From Lentimicrobiaceae bacterium (lineage in GTDB: Bacteria; Bacteroidota; Bacteroidia; Bacteroidales; Lentimicrobiaceae), in assembly GCA_020636745.1 (NCBI GenBank), contig JACJXH010000001.1, positions 434,001 to 498,000 of the forward strand: a stretch of 64,000 nucleotides of DNA, given 5' to 3'. Below are positions 34,498 through 43,272 of this stretch, one piece after another (positions within the stretch are counted from its first letter, which is position 1; every line of letters begins with the position of its first letter). The position numbers were made by a program, and so were the translations under genes. Below the pieces are notes generated by a model. That model had not been told where the DNA came from, ran no database searches, and was given only the letters and a program-made list of their open reading frames with translations.

Positions 34498-35940
34498 TTA
34501 TTTTGAGCCACCTGCCCACCATACATTGTCAGTATAAACATAACTACCGTTTCCATATGCACTTGCAATATTAGGATTGGTGGTTACGTCATCTGCGCCA
34601 TAAGTGTAACGCAATGGGAACTGATTATTGTTTAACGGATTTTCAAGTGTGATAAAGTTTTCGCCAAGGGCTTTAAGTCTGCGAACATCATTATAGGCTT
34701 CAATTGATTCTTCTTCAAAGAATGCCAGGTATTTCTGAACCATCACTTCCTGAATCGGATTACTGTTGAAACGTGGAGTAACTTCATTTTCAAAATAAGT
34801 AGTGGCATCCGCTTCAGTTAAGCCAACTTTAATGAATGCTGCAACTATACCATTCTTAAGCGCTTCAGCAGCTTCAGTTGCATGACCTCCCATACGGGCA
34901 TATGCTTCTGCTTTTAAAAATTCAACTTCATGATAACTCATGAGGAAAGTTGGAGCTGTTGGGGAGCTAAGGGCTGAAATTCCATAGAATCCTTGTCTCT
35001 GGTCGGGTCCGCCGTTAGGAGCAAAAGTGAGAGTTTCAGTCCCTGGGTAAGCCATGAAGTACACAGCATCTCTGGGGTCATTGCGTTCTACAAGTTTGTT
35101 ATGAAGGCTCTGACTAGCACCAAAATAATCTCTGTCTGTGAAAAAAGTATAAAAAGGACTATTGGTTGAAGATCCATTGTAGGTGAATTTACATTCTTCA
35201 CTTGCATCGGCGAATGAATTATTTGCGAAGTTAATAACATCGTCCCATTTTCCGCCATTTTTCAGGGATAACCTTGTGGTATAACGAGCTTTCAGGCCGT
35301 TTGCAAATTTTGTCCATTTAGCTGCATTACCGCCAAAAAGAAAGTCCTGAGTGCCTAAAGAAGCATAGGTGGTTTCTTTACCAAGATTCGCGATTGCATC
35401 ATCAAGGAGTGTAAAGATTGTATTATACAAATCTTCCTGTTTGTCAAGCTTTGGTTGGAAAATTACACCAGGTTGCAGTGCTTCGCTATATGGAACATCT
35501 CCCATCAGGTCAGTAAGCATGGCAAGGTTGTATGCTGTAAGGATTTGAGCAATACCCAAAGTACGGAAGTTGTTTGCTTCAGCTCCACCTTCAGAGCACT
35601 TGTTGATTATAAGCTTTAGATTATAGAGGTTTTCATAACAAGCACCCCATATATTATTATAGGTTGTTGATGAAATAGGTTCTCCTGATCTTACTTCAGC
35701 ATTATACATCTGATTATAGATTCCAACGTTATGTTCAACATAAACAGAAGCATAGAAAGCAAAATCGCTACCAGTAACTGTAAATGCAGATCTAGTCATT
35801 ACGTCAGTAATTGCTAACTTGGTTGGAACATCGAGAGGATTATTCTCGTTTTTGTTGATGTCCTCCAAAGTATCCTGCGAGCATCCCACCATGGCTAGCA
35901 TGAAAGTTGGGATGGCTAACATTTTTAGTATTTTGTTCAT
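34498..35940 (-). CDS. SusD/RagB family nutrient-binding lipoprotein
   Basis: 480 residues with a lipoprotein signal peptide (Cys20 in AMVGCSQD). The sequence follows the SusD-like (SusD_2 type) pattern: TPR-like helices, WGACYENLYNLKLIINKC, DLMGDVPYSEAL, and a C-terminal region with KYLAFFEEESIEAYNDVRRL. It forms the lid of the outer-membrane SusC channel and captures oligomers for import. It lies 18 bp after susC and ends at a terminator, so the operon contains only these two genes. No glycosidase, peptidase or regulator is attached, so the substrate cannot be guessed. Confidence 0.92.
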   Translation of the reverse strand: MNKILKMLAIPTFMLAMVGCSQDTLEDINKNENNPLDVPTKLAITDVMTRSAFTVTGSDFAFYASVYVEHNVGIYNQMYNAEVRSGEPISSTTYNNIWGACYENLYNLKLIINKCSEGGAEANNFRTLGIAQILTAYNLAMLTDLMGDVPYSEALQPGVIFQPKLDKQEDLYNTIFTLLDDAIANLGKETTYASLGTQDFLFGGNAAKWTKFANGLKARYTTRLSLKNGGKWDDVINFANNSFADASEECKFTYNGSSTNSPFYTFFTDRDYFGASQSLHNKLVERNDPRDAVYFMAYPGTETLTFAPNGGPDQRQGFYGISALSSPTAPTFLMSYHEVEFLKAEAYARMGGHATEAAEALKNGIVAAFIKVGLTEADATTYFENEVTPRFNSNPIQEVMVQKYLAFFEEESIEAYNDVRRLKALGENFITLENPLNNNQFPLRYTYGADDVTTNPNIASAYGNGSYVYTDNVWWAGGSK

Positions 35941-35958
35941 TTTGTTTCTGTTTTAAGG

Positions 35959-38900
35959 TTAGAAATTCAGGTTTACGCCAAATCCAAAACTTGATGTTTG
36001 TGGCATAGAGAAGCGTTCGAAAGAACCTCCCATATTGTTGTTACCCTGACTTGATTCAGGATCGAAGTTTGGTAATTCTGTCCAGATTAGAATATTACGG
36101 GCATAAACCGATAATTCCAAATCAACATTTTTAATTACCTGTTTTGGCAACCTGTAGTTTAGTGTTAATTCTCTGAGTTTAACAAAGGAGTTGTTTTGAA
36201 TATAGTATTCGTCAATTCCGGTGAGAACGCCAGTAATAAGATCTTGGTATGCATCAGGGTCATCAGCACCACCACGAACGATATCATTAGGGGTTCCATC
36301 AGGTTTAACACCAGGATAGATAAAAGTACTTTCACGATCTTCAACGTTTTTAGAAACGCCATATAAATCAAGCAGGCCATTGGTACCAGCGTACATCTGG
36401 CCGCCATTTTTCCAATCAACAGTAGCTGTTAATGTAAAATTATCATAGGTTAGTTTATTAGAGAAACCTAAGATGAAATCAGGAGAGGCTTCTCCAATAA
36501 CTTTGGGCTCTCCTTGCTGAGGGAATCCATTATACCATTCTCCTGGTTCATCATAAACAATGATGTTTCCATTGTCATCTCTAAGGAATGACGATCCGTA
36601 GATAACAGGATAAGTGCTTCCAATACCTGCTCTAACCTGAGGTGTAACAAAACCGCCAAGGAAAATACTCTCAACGCCTGGTGCAAGTGCATCAACGAAA
36701 TTGTTGATTTTTGAGAAGTTCACATTAATATCCCATGAGAATTTCTTGCCACTAAAAGGAGATGCATAAAGCATGATTTCATGAGCATTGGTATGAAGCT
36801 CACCACCGTTCATAACAAGCGAGCTAGCTCCGGTAGAGGCAGCTAAAGGAACTTGGAAAATTTGGTCAGTTACTTTCTGATATGAATATGCATAGTCAAT
36901 TCCAATGCGGTTATTGAAGAATTTTAACTCGGTTCCAAGTTCATATGATTTAGTGTTCTGAGGTTTCAGATTGGGGTCATATTGAATATTGTTGGACAGA
37001 TAAGCGCTTATTCCGGCAACCGGGTACTGAATAGGAGAGCCTCCCCAGAAACCACCGCTATAATCAGGAGTTGTGTAGAAATTTACAAGATATTCTCCGG
37101 CTTGTCCTACTTCAGCATAAGAAGCACGAACTTTTGCAAATGATAATACCGGTAAATCATTCAGGCTTTCAAGCTCTGTAAGAACAAAACCTAAAGATGC
37201 TGAAGGATAAAAGAATGCATTGTTGTCTCTCGGCATAGTTGATACATAGTCTTGACGGCCAGTTGCGTTAAAATATAACATGCCTTTGTAGTCAAGAGAT
37301 AAGTTGCCAAAGAATCCGACTGTGCGATCTTTGTATTGCTCTTCATTAGCCTGTACTATTTTAGCATTCTGGATATGAGCCCATCCTCCAAAATTGAATG
37401 TTGAACCATATTCATTGTAGATTTTACGGTTTCTTTCATTAAACTCATTACCAATTAAGGCCGTGAAATTCAAATCCTGGTTAATTTTCCAAGTATAAAC
37501 CATTGTTAACAATGAGTTCGCAGTGCGTGATGTAACCCCATAGTTGGTTATTTCACCTGTGCCCCCTCTGTGTCCGTATTCAAATATATCCTGATAATGT
37601 GATGTATAAGAATCCATACCAAGCTGATACCTGGTTTTTAAGGACATATTGTCAGAAATTTTTGGTGCATATTCAACAAACCCATTTCCGAAGAAGCGAT
37701 CTGTTGACTCTGTAAACTTATTGTTCTTTGCAGCCCAGTATGGGTTGTCAAATGTAAGTGAACGATAGTATATCTGAGCGTAAGGGTCTGATGGAAGGTT
37801 ATAAGGAATCTCTTTAAGATTATAAGTTGCAGGTGCTGCATAAACTCCGGCGAGTGAAGCATCGTTTGCTGCAGGGAGTTTATCAATAGAAGTTCTGACG
37901 AAATTTGATGAAAATCCTAATGTCCAGTTTTTATTTAACTGAGTTTGTCCTGCAGCTTTTGCATTCCATCTGTCCATGCCAGTAGAAGGTACAATACCAT
38001 CCTGGGTTGTGTTTCCAAGGCCAAATGCAATATTGCCTTTTTCTGTTGCCTGGCTGATGTTAAGCGATGTAGTAGTTGTTGTTCCAGTGTTAAAATAATC
38101 ACTGTAGTTGTCATATATGGCTGGAGTGACCCAAGGGTCAAGTCCTGCTCTTTCTAACTGAGGTACGTTGTACATCCCAGGATGTCCCTGTGAATTTCCT
38201 CCGTAGGTTGCATCATCTGGCAAATCAGAGATTTTTGGTCCCCATGAAAAAGAAGTATTTGGGAAAAAAGAACCATAACTTCCCTGTGCGTAAGTTGTTT
38301 GATATTCTGGTTTCCTTGAAACTTTCTCAAAGCTTGTGAAATTTGAAAAAGATATCATCGGTTTACCGGTTTTATTTCCCTTGCCACTTTTGGTCGTAAT
38401 AATGATTACACCATTCGACGCTCTGATTCCGTACAAAGCAGCTGCTGCCTGTCCTTTCAGAATGTTGATGCTTTCTATATCGTTTGGATCAATGTCAACA
38501 GCACGGTTAGCAATATCAGCTCCGGTTACACTGTTCATTGTTGAAAAGTCAGCTGTAGAAGAAATGGGTAATCCGTCAATCACATATAATGGTGTATTGT
38601 TTCCTGAGAAGGAACGGGCACCACGAATTACAATCTGTGAAGATGCTCCAGGCATACCACTTGAGGGTTTAATCTCAATTCCTGAAACTTTTCCTTGTAA
38701 TGCGGTTGATAAATTGGAAGAACCAGACCTGGAAAGGTCATCACTTTTCACTTCTTGTGCAGAATATCCAAGTGCTTTTCTTTCTTTGCTGATACCCAGG
38801 GCTGTTACAACAACTCCCTCAATGTTCATGACATCGGGGTCAAGCACTACATTAATTACGGTTTGGTTTCCGATAGTAACATCGGTTGTTTTCATTCCCA

Positions 38901-39126
38901 CAAATGAAAACTGAAGAATTTTTCCCTGGGCAGGGACTTTAATTGAATATTTCCCACTCATGTCGGTAGTTAAACCAACAGTGGTTCCTTTTACGAGCAC
39001 GGTAGCTCCGGGAATGCCCTGGCCGTCCTCAGAACTGGTAACCGTACCTGTGATGGTCGTTTGCGCCAGTACTACCTGCACTCCGGCAAATACCAAAAGT
39101 GCAAGCATTAATGCAAATTTTCTCAT
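35959..39126 (-). CDS. SusC/RagA family TonB-linked outer-membrane transporter
   Basis: 1055 residues. A signal peptide (to about residue 21) is followed by a carboxypeptidase-regulatory-like beta-sandwich (TGTVTSSEDGQGIPGATV). The SusC-specific plug contains LYVIDGLPI and LKGQAAAALYGIRASNGVIIITTKSG, and a 22-strand barrel ends in a C-terminal Phe (GFGVNLNF). It imports nutrients across the outer membrane with TonB energy and the SusD partner encoded next. The 291-bp region upstream contains several inverted repeats that may bind a regulator. Confidence 0.93.
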   Translation of the reverse strand: MRKFALMLALLVFAGVQVVLAQTTITGTVTSSEDGQGIPGATVLVKGTTVGLTTDMSGKYSIKVPAQGKILQFSFVGMKTTDVTIGNQTVINVVLDPDVMNIEGVVVTALGISKERKALGYSAQEVKSDDLSRSGSSNLSTALQGKVSGIEIKPSSGMPGASSQIVIRGARSFSGNNTPLYVIDGLPISSTADFSTMNSVTGADIANRAVDIDPNDIESINILKGQAAAALYGIRASNGVIIITTKSGKGNKTGKPMISFSNFTSFEKVSRKPEYQTTYAQGSYGSFFPNTSFSWGPKISDLPDDATYGGNSQGHPGMYNVPQLERAGLDPWVTPAIYDNYSDYFNTGTTTTTSLNISQATEKGNIAFGLGNTTQDGIVPSTGMDRWNAKAAGQTQLNKNWTLGFSSNFVRTSIDKLPAANDASLAGVYAAPATYNLKEIPYNLPSDPYAQIYYRSLTFDNPYWAAKNNKFTESTDRFFGNGFVEYAPKISDNMSLKTRYQLGMDSYTSHYQDIFEYGHRGGTGEITNYGVTSRTANSLLTMVYTWKINQDLNFTALIGNEFNERNRKIYNEYGSTFNFGGWAHIQNAKIVQANEEQYKDRTVGFFGNLSLDYKGMLYFNATGRQDYVSTMPRDNNAFFYPSASLGFVLTELESLNDLPVLSFAKVRASYAEVGQAGEYLVNFYTTPDYSGGFWGGSPIQYPVAGISAYLSNNIQYDPNLKPQNTKSYELGTELKFFNNRIGIDYAYSYQKVTDQIFQVPLAASTGASSLVMNGGELHTNAHEIMLYASPFSGKKFSWDINVNFSKINNFVDALAPGVESIFLGGFVTPQVRAGIGSTYPVIYGSSFLRDDNGNIIVYDEPGEWYNGFPQQGEPKVIGEASPDFILGFSNKLTYDNFTLTATVDWKNGGQMYAGTNGLLDLYGVSKNVEDRESTFIYPGVKPDGTPNDIVRGGADDPDAYQDLITGVLTGIDEYYIQNNSFVKLRELTLNYRLPKQVIKNVDLELSVYARNILIWTELPNFDPESSQGNNNMGGSFERFSMPQTSSFGFGVNLNF

Positions 39127-39312
39127 AATGTGTGTTTTTGATGAGTAAAATGTTTAACAAAATGTTGATGTTTCTTTTGTAATCAATCTTAATCCTGTTG
39201 GTTGATTTAATGATAATTGATGTGTGTGGCCTCCTTTGTTAATTGATTAAGTAGTGGGTTAGTGTTTGTAGAAAATTGCCGCAATTTATAATAAATTTTT
39301 GCAGCAAGTCAA

Positions 39313-39332
39313 GCAAAATTAATAAATTTTGC
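39313..39332. repeat. Perfect inverted repeat upstream of susC
   Basis: GCAAAATT-AATA-AATTTTGC, with 8-bp arms. On the minus strand it overlaps a TAATTTTG -7-like element (39314-39321), so it could be an operator over the susC promoter. Confidence 0.5.
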
Positions 39333-39350
39333 ATTATCTACGTTTGTTCT

Positions 39351-39374
39351 TATAGATATATGAATATATCTATA
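39351..39374. repeat. 24-bp perfect AT-rich palindrome upstream of susC
   Basis: TATAGATATAT-GA-ATATATCTATA: 11-bp arms with a 2-bp spacer. It lacks the G-C content and T-tract of a terminator. An operator is more likely, though AT-richness makes chance a concern. Confidence 0.5.
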
Positions 39375-39417
39375 AAAAATGCGGCATTTTAATCAAAAAA
39401 AATGAACCTGAAGCTGC

Positions 39418-39870
39418 TTATTGCATAAATTTTAAGTTAACAGCGTAGGCCAGAATAAACGAACCTGTTAGTAACAGGTTGGAAATCGGGGCAATGTAGC
39501 CGTCAATCATCAGGGAGGGCAAGAGGAGCATGAGTAGCTGCGCAAGGGTGTAGAAATGAAATCCTGTTTTTTTAAGTTTAAACATCAAGATTGCACCGGT
39601 AAGAGAGGCTGCATAAAGTAATCCCATGAACAAGAAAAAAACAGGACCTGCAGCTTTAATCATTTCTGCAATGGCTGATGCTTCAGCAAAGGCAGAGTCA
39701 TGAACAACACTTGGAATGATATCATAGGCTGCTGAAACAAAGAAGGAAGAGAAGGCAGACAAGCCACTTCCGGCAAAGGTAAGAATGCAGAGAAATGTTA
39801 AACCCGGAGGTCTTTTTCCTGCATAATGTTTGGTGGAAGTAGGTGATTTGTCTGTTGTAAATTCTTCCAT
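39418..39870 (-). CDS. Small membrane protein of unknown function (four helices)
   Basis: 150 residues. A hydrophilic N terminus of about 22 residues ending KRPPGLTFL is followed by roughly four transmembrane helices; the third lies in FFLFMGLLYAASLTGAILMF. I do not recognise the family. It sits 86 bp after the HAL-like lyase on the same strand and could share its transcript, but nothing links their functions. Confidence 0.6.
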   Translation of the reverse strand: MEEFTTDKSPTSTKHYAGKRPPGLTFLCILTFAGSGLSAFSSFFVSAAYDIIPSVVHDSAFAEASAIAEMIKAAGPVFFLFMGLLYAASLTGAILMFKLKKTGFHFYTLAQLLMLLLPSLMIDGYIAPISNLLLTGSFILAYAVNLKFMQ

Positions 39871-39956
39871 ATTTGAATCAGCTATAGCCAGATTGATTGA
39901 TTTAGCTGTAAAATTAACAATTATTATTCAAAGAAAAAAAATACGAACAATCTTTT

Positions 39957-41480
39957 TTAATCAAGTTTTCCTGTTATTGCTTCAACTTCGTTTAAAATCT
40001 CACATGATTTAACCAATTCCTTCATCTTATTGTGGTCGGCATATAGAGGCCTGTCTGTTTCGAGAAACTCAATGTGTTTTCTGATGACCTCTTTGGCTTT
40101 GGTAACACCATGTCCAAATTTGTATTCTCTGAAATCCAGTGCCTGTGCAGCTGCCATAAATTCTATTCCGAGAATTCCATAAGCATTGTCGAGTATCTGG
40201 TTGTTTTTAAGAGCTGTATTCATTCCCATTGATACGAAGTCCTCCTGATCGGCAGCTGCCGGAATTGACTGAATACAGGCCGGTGCGCTGAGTATACGCT
40301 GTTCAACAATCTGCATATCGGCGGTATACTGACTCAGCATAAGGCCTGAAAACATTCCGGCTCCTTTGGTGAGAAAGGCGGGCAGTCCGACACTCAGCGC
40401 AGGATTATTGAGCCGGTTCATTCTTCGTTCTGACATTACACTAACCATCGTAATTACATAGCCTGCCATATCCATAGGAACCGCAACCGGTGTACCCTGA
40501 AAGTTTGCGCCTGAAAGCTGGATGTCAAGCTCGGGGAAAAAGATTGGATTATCGCCTACGCCGTTCAATTCGATTTCCACCTGTGATTTGGCCCAGGCCA
40601 ATGCATCGTGTGCCGCGCCTATTACCTGTGGTGTTGAGCGCATGGAATAGGCGTCCTGAACTTTGCATTTAATTCTGTTTTCGGCCAAATCGCCACCTTC
40701 AACCAACCGCCTGATGGCATTGGCACTGCGCACCGCACCCTTAAATCCGCGAACTTCATGCAGCAAAGTGTTATATGGCTTCATATTGGCTTTCAATGCT
40801 TCAAGCGACATGGCTGCCGCAATTTCGGCCTGTTTCAGCCAGTTGTTGGCATCGTAGAGAAAGATGGCACTCATGGCTGTGAGTACATTTGACCCGTTAA
40901 TGGTGGCTAATCCGTCACGAGCCTGAAGTCCGGGTATTGGTATTCCGGCTTTTTGCATGGCCTCTTTGCCTTCAAGAAGCCGGCCTTTATAATAGGCCTT
41001 GCCTTCACCCATCAACAGGAGTGCTATCTGTGACATGGGTGCCAGATCGCCACTGGCGCCTACCGATCCTTTCTGGCAAACATAAGGTGTAACCCCTTTG
41101 TTCAGCATGTCAACAAGTGTCATTGTTATTTCGGGCCGTACGCCTGAATTGCCGTGTGCATGTACATTTATACGTCCAAGCATGGCTCCTCTTACATGCT
41201 CAACAGGCATGGGGTCGCCAATGCCAGCGGCGTGGTTATAAATCAGGTATTTCTGAAAGTCTTTGACCTGATCATCATTGAGTACCACTTCAGAGAATTC
41301 ACCTATTCCGGTATTAACACCATACATAATTTCGCCGGCACTGATTTTCTTTTCAAGCATTGCCCGGCAGGCCTGCATCCTTTGCATAGCTTCAGGATGA
41401 ATGTCAATCTTTTTTCCGAAACGGGCTACATCAACTACATGCTGAATGCTTAATCCACTGCCTTTGATAATGAGTGTCAT
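39957..41480 (-). CDS. HAL/PAL/TAL family MIO-dependent lyase, non-canonical active site
   Basis: 507 residues. The MIO prosthetic group can form from Ala142-Ser143-Gly144 (GASGDLAP), and the catalytic Tyr53 is in YGVNTGIG. Residues that set histidine specificity differ from HutH: NHAAG at 82-86 where HAL has SHACG, NGSN instead of NGTQ, GANFQG for GGNFHG, and QEDFVSM for QEDHVSM. It probably deaminates, or isomerises, an aromatic or other amino acid rather than histidine. It is preceded by a strong Shine-Dalgarno and follows a true HutH-like paralog. Confidence 0.85.
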   Translation of the reverse strand: MTLIIKGSGLSIQHVVDVARFGKKIDIHPEAMQRMQACRAMLEKKISAGEIMYGVNTGIGEFSEVVLNDDQVKDFQKYLIYNHAAGIGDPMPVEHVRGAMLGRINVHAHGNSGVRPEITMTLVDMLNKGVTPYVCQKGSVGASGDLAPMSQIALLLMGEGKAYYKGRLLEGKEAMQKAGIPIPGLQARDGLATINGSNVLTAMSAIFLYDANNWLKQAEIAAAMSLEALKANMKPYNTLLHEVRGFKGAVRSANAIRRLVEGGDLAENRIKCKVQDAYSMRSTPQVIGAAHDALAWAKSQVEIELNGVGDNPIFFPELDIQLSGANFQGTPVAVPMDMAGYVITMVSVMSERRMNRLNNPALSVGLPAFLTKGAGMFSGLMLSQYTADMQIVEQRILSAPACIQSIPAAADQEDFVSMGMNTALKNNQILDNAYGILGIEFMAAAQALDFREYKFGHGVTKAKEVIRKHIEFLETDRPLYADHNKMKELVKSCEILNEVEAITGKLD

Positions 41481-41483
41481 ATT

Positions 41484-41490
41484 ACCTCCT
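41484..41490 (-). promoter_or_regulatory. Strong Shine-Dalgarno before the HAL-like gene
   Basis: Minus-strand AGGAGGT three bases before the ATG at 41480. Nearly all other genes here lack such a site, as is usual in Bacteroidota. The 3-nt spacing is shorter than the usual optimum. Confidence 0.7.
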
Positions 41491-41594
41491 GGTGTTAGGG
41501 TTGTATGAAGTGATAATCAAAGAAATGGAAAAGAAAGGAATCTGCAAAGAAAACCAGAATATTTTTTTATAATCGGCAAAAATTAATTTGAGAA

Positions 41595-41630
41595 TTGCAT
41601 AGAGGCTCATTCTCAGATACCTCTATGCAA
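41595..41630 (-). terminator. Hairpin after hutH
   Basis: TTGCATAGAGG and CCTCTATGCAA form a perfect 11-bp stem with a 14-nt loop, nine bases past the hutH stop. No U-tract follows directly, so it may be an mRNA-end or processing structure rather than a classical terminator. Confidence 0.5.
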
Positions 41631-41638
41631 TCAACGGA

Positions 41639-43138
41639 CTATTCCGGGAAATCAAATTTTATTTGCCGGATAAATTCGATGGTTTTATTGATTTCGGTAT
41701 AAATGACCTTATCGTCATTGACAAAGGACACTGCGCCGCGGTATTCTGAAATAAATGCATTGAGAAATGGTGAAGTTTGTGCAATTTCTCTGAAGTCAAG
41801 AGCCTGGGCGCCGGCAAAAAGCTCAATTGCCAGCAGTTTCTCCAGATTGTCGAGTACTCTTACGGTTTTGGTTGCTGCATTAGCTCCCATACTCACATGG
41901 TCTTCCTGCTCATTTGATGAAGTGATTGAGTCGATAGAACAGGGTGTTGCCAGTTGTTTGTTTTGACTCACAATACTGGCTGCAGTGTATTGGGGAATCA
42001 TAAACCCTGAATTTAGACCGGGTTTGGCAACCAGAAATTCTGGTAGTCCGCGTTGGCCTGAAATTAGCCTGTAAACGCGTCTTTCCGATATGTTGCCTAA
42101 TTCAGCAAGGGCGATAGCCAGGAAATCGAGAGCAAAAGCCAGAGGTTCGCCATGGAAATTTCCACCCGAAAGAACCAGATCTTCATCCGGGAAAATGGTT
42201 GGATTATCGGTTACAGCGTTTATTTCGGTCAGAATAACTGATGCGGCATACCTTATCGTGTCTTTAACAGCACCATGAACCTGCGGAATGCATCTGAATG
42301 AGTAAGGGTCCTGTACCTTTTTGCCTTCGCTTTCAATGAGCTTGCTTCCTTTCAAAAGGTGGCGCATGTTGCGGGCGGTTTCAATTTGTCCGGCATGTGG
42401 CCTGATGGTATGCAGTTGTTCCATAAACGGATCGATGCGTCCGTTGTAGGCTTCAAGCGAAATGGCCCCGGTGATGTCGGCAAGTTTTGCCAGTTTTCCG
42501 GCGCGCAGCAGGATATAAACACCATGCGCACTCATAAACTGCGTGCCGTTAAGCAGTGCCAGGCCTTCTTTTGATTGCAGTTCAATAGGGTCCCAGCCAA
42601 ATTGTTTCATGATTTTTTTTGCCGGATACACTTTGCCTTCATAATGAATTTCACCTTTGCCGATAAGCGGGAGGCTCAGGTGGGCAAGAGGGGCAAGGTC
42701 GCCTGAGGCTCCCAGTGATCCTTGCTCGTAAACGACAGGTAAAGCATTGTTGTTGAATAAGTCAATCAACCGTTCAACAGTTTTTACCTGTACGCCTGAG
42801 TTGCCAGATGAAAGGGCGTGTATTTTCAGCAGCAGCATCAGTTTTACGATTTCCTGATGGATTTCAGGCCCTGTTCCGCAAGCGTGCGACATGACAAGAT
42901 TTTCCTGAAGAGTACTTAAATCTTTGTTGGATATCTGAATATTGCACAGGGAACCAAAGCCGGTGGTAATACCGTAAATAGGATCGCTGTGGTTCTTTAC
43001 TTTATTGTCAAGGTATTCGCGGCAATGGGCGATTTTTGCCTTTGACTCTTCTGAAAGGCTTAGTTTTGTGTTGCTGACAAGAATTTGTTCAATAGTTTCG
43101 AAGCTCAGAGGAGCTGAGCTGATAGCAAAAGTATTCAT
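41639..43138 (-). CDS. hutH: Histidine ammonia-lyase
   Basis: 499 residues with all HAL hallmarks: YGITTGFG (Tyr55), MSHACGTG (His85), MIO triad Ala144-Ser145-Gly146, LLNGTQ, VQDPYSFRCIPQVHGA, SGGNFHGEP and QEDHVSMGANAA. It converts L-histidine to trans-urocanate and ammonia. None of the other hut genes (urocanase, imidazolonepropionase, formiminotransferase) is in the window. It lies downstream of hisS (134-bp gap) and upstream of the divergent lyase paralog. Confidence 0.9.
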   Translation of the reverse strand: MNTFAISSAPLSFETIEQILVSNTKLSLSEESKAKIAHCREYLDNKVKNHSDPIYGITTGFGSLCNIQISNKDLSTLQENLVMSHACGTGPEIHQEIVKLMLLLKIHALSSGNSGVQVKTVERLIDLFNNNALPVVYEQGSLGASGDLAPLAHLSLPLIGKGEIHYEGKVYPAKKIMKQFGWDPIELQSKEGLALLNGTQFMSAHGVYILLRAGKLAKLADITGAISLEAYNGRIDPFMEQLHTIRPHAGQIETARNMRHLLKGSKLIESEGKKVQDPYSFRCIPQVHGAVKDTIRYAASVILTEINAVTDNPTIFPDEDLVLSGGNFHGEPLAFALDFLAIALAELGNISERRVYRLISGQRGLPEFLVAKPGLNSGFMIPQYTAASIVSQNKQLATPCSIDSITSSNEQEDHVSMGANAATKTVRVLDNLEKLLAIELFAGAQALDFREIAQTSPFLNAFISEYRGAVSFVNDDKVIYTEINKTIEFIRQIKFDFPE

Positions 43139-43272
43139 GATAAATGGGTTACGTGAGTTAAAAAAATAAGCAATTGTAGAAATGGAGCTGGTGCTCCGGC
43201 TTTATTTTTCTTACCACGTAAGTCCCGCCCGGTTGATTTTAATTTTAAATCTCAGTTTCCAGTCGGTTCCCA

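Noticed and set aside
38336..38914. 192-codon plus-strand frame inside susC
   Set aside because: Antisense shadow of the conserved SusC plug region; no start context or homology.
43180..43200. Small GGAGC/GCTCC hairpin after hisS
   Set aside because: Five-base stem without a T-tract; too weak to call a terminator.
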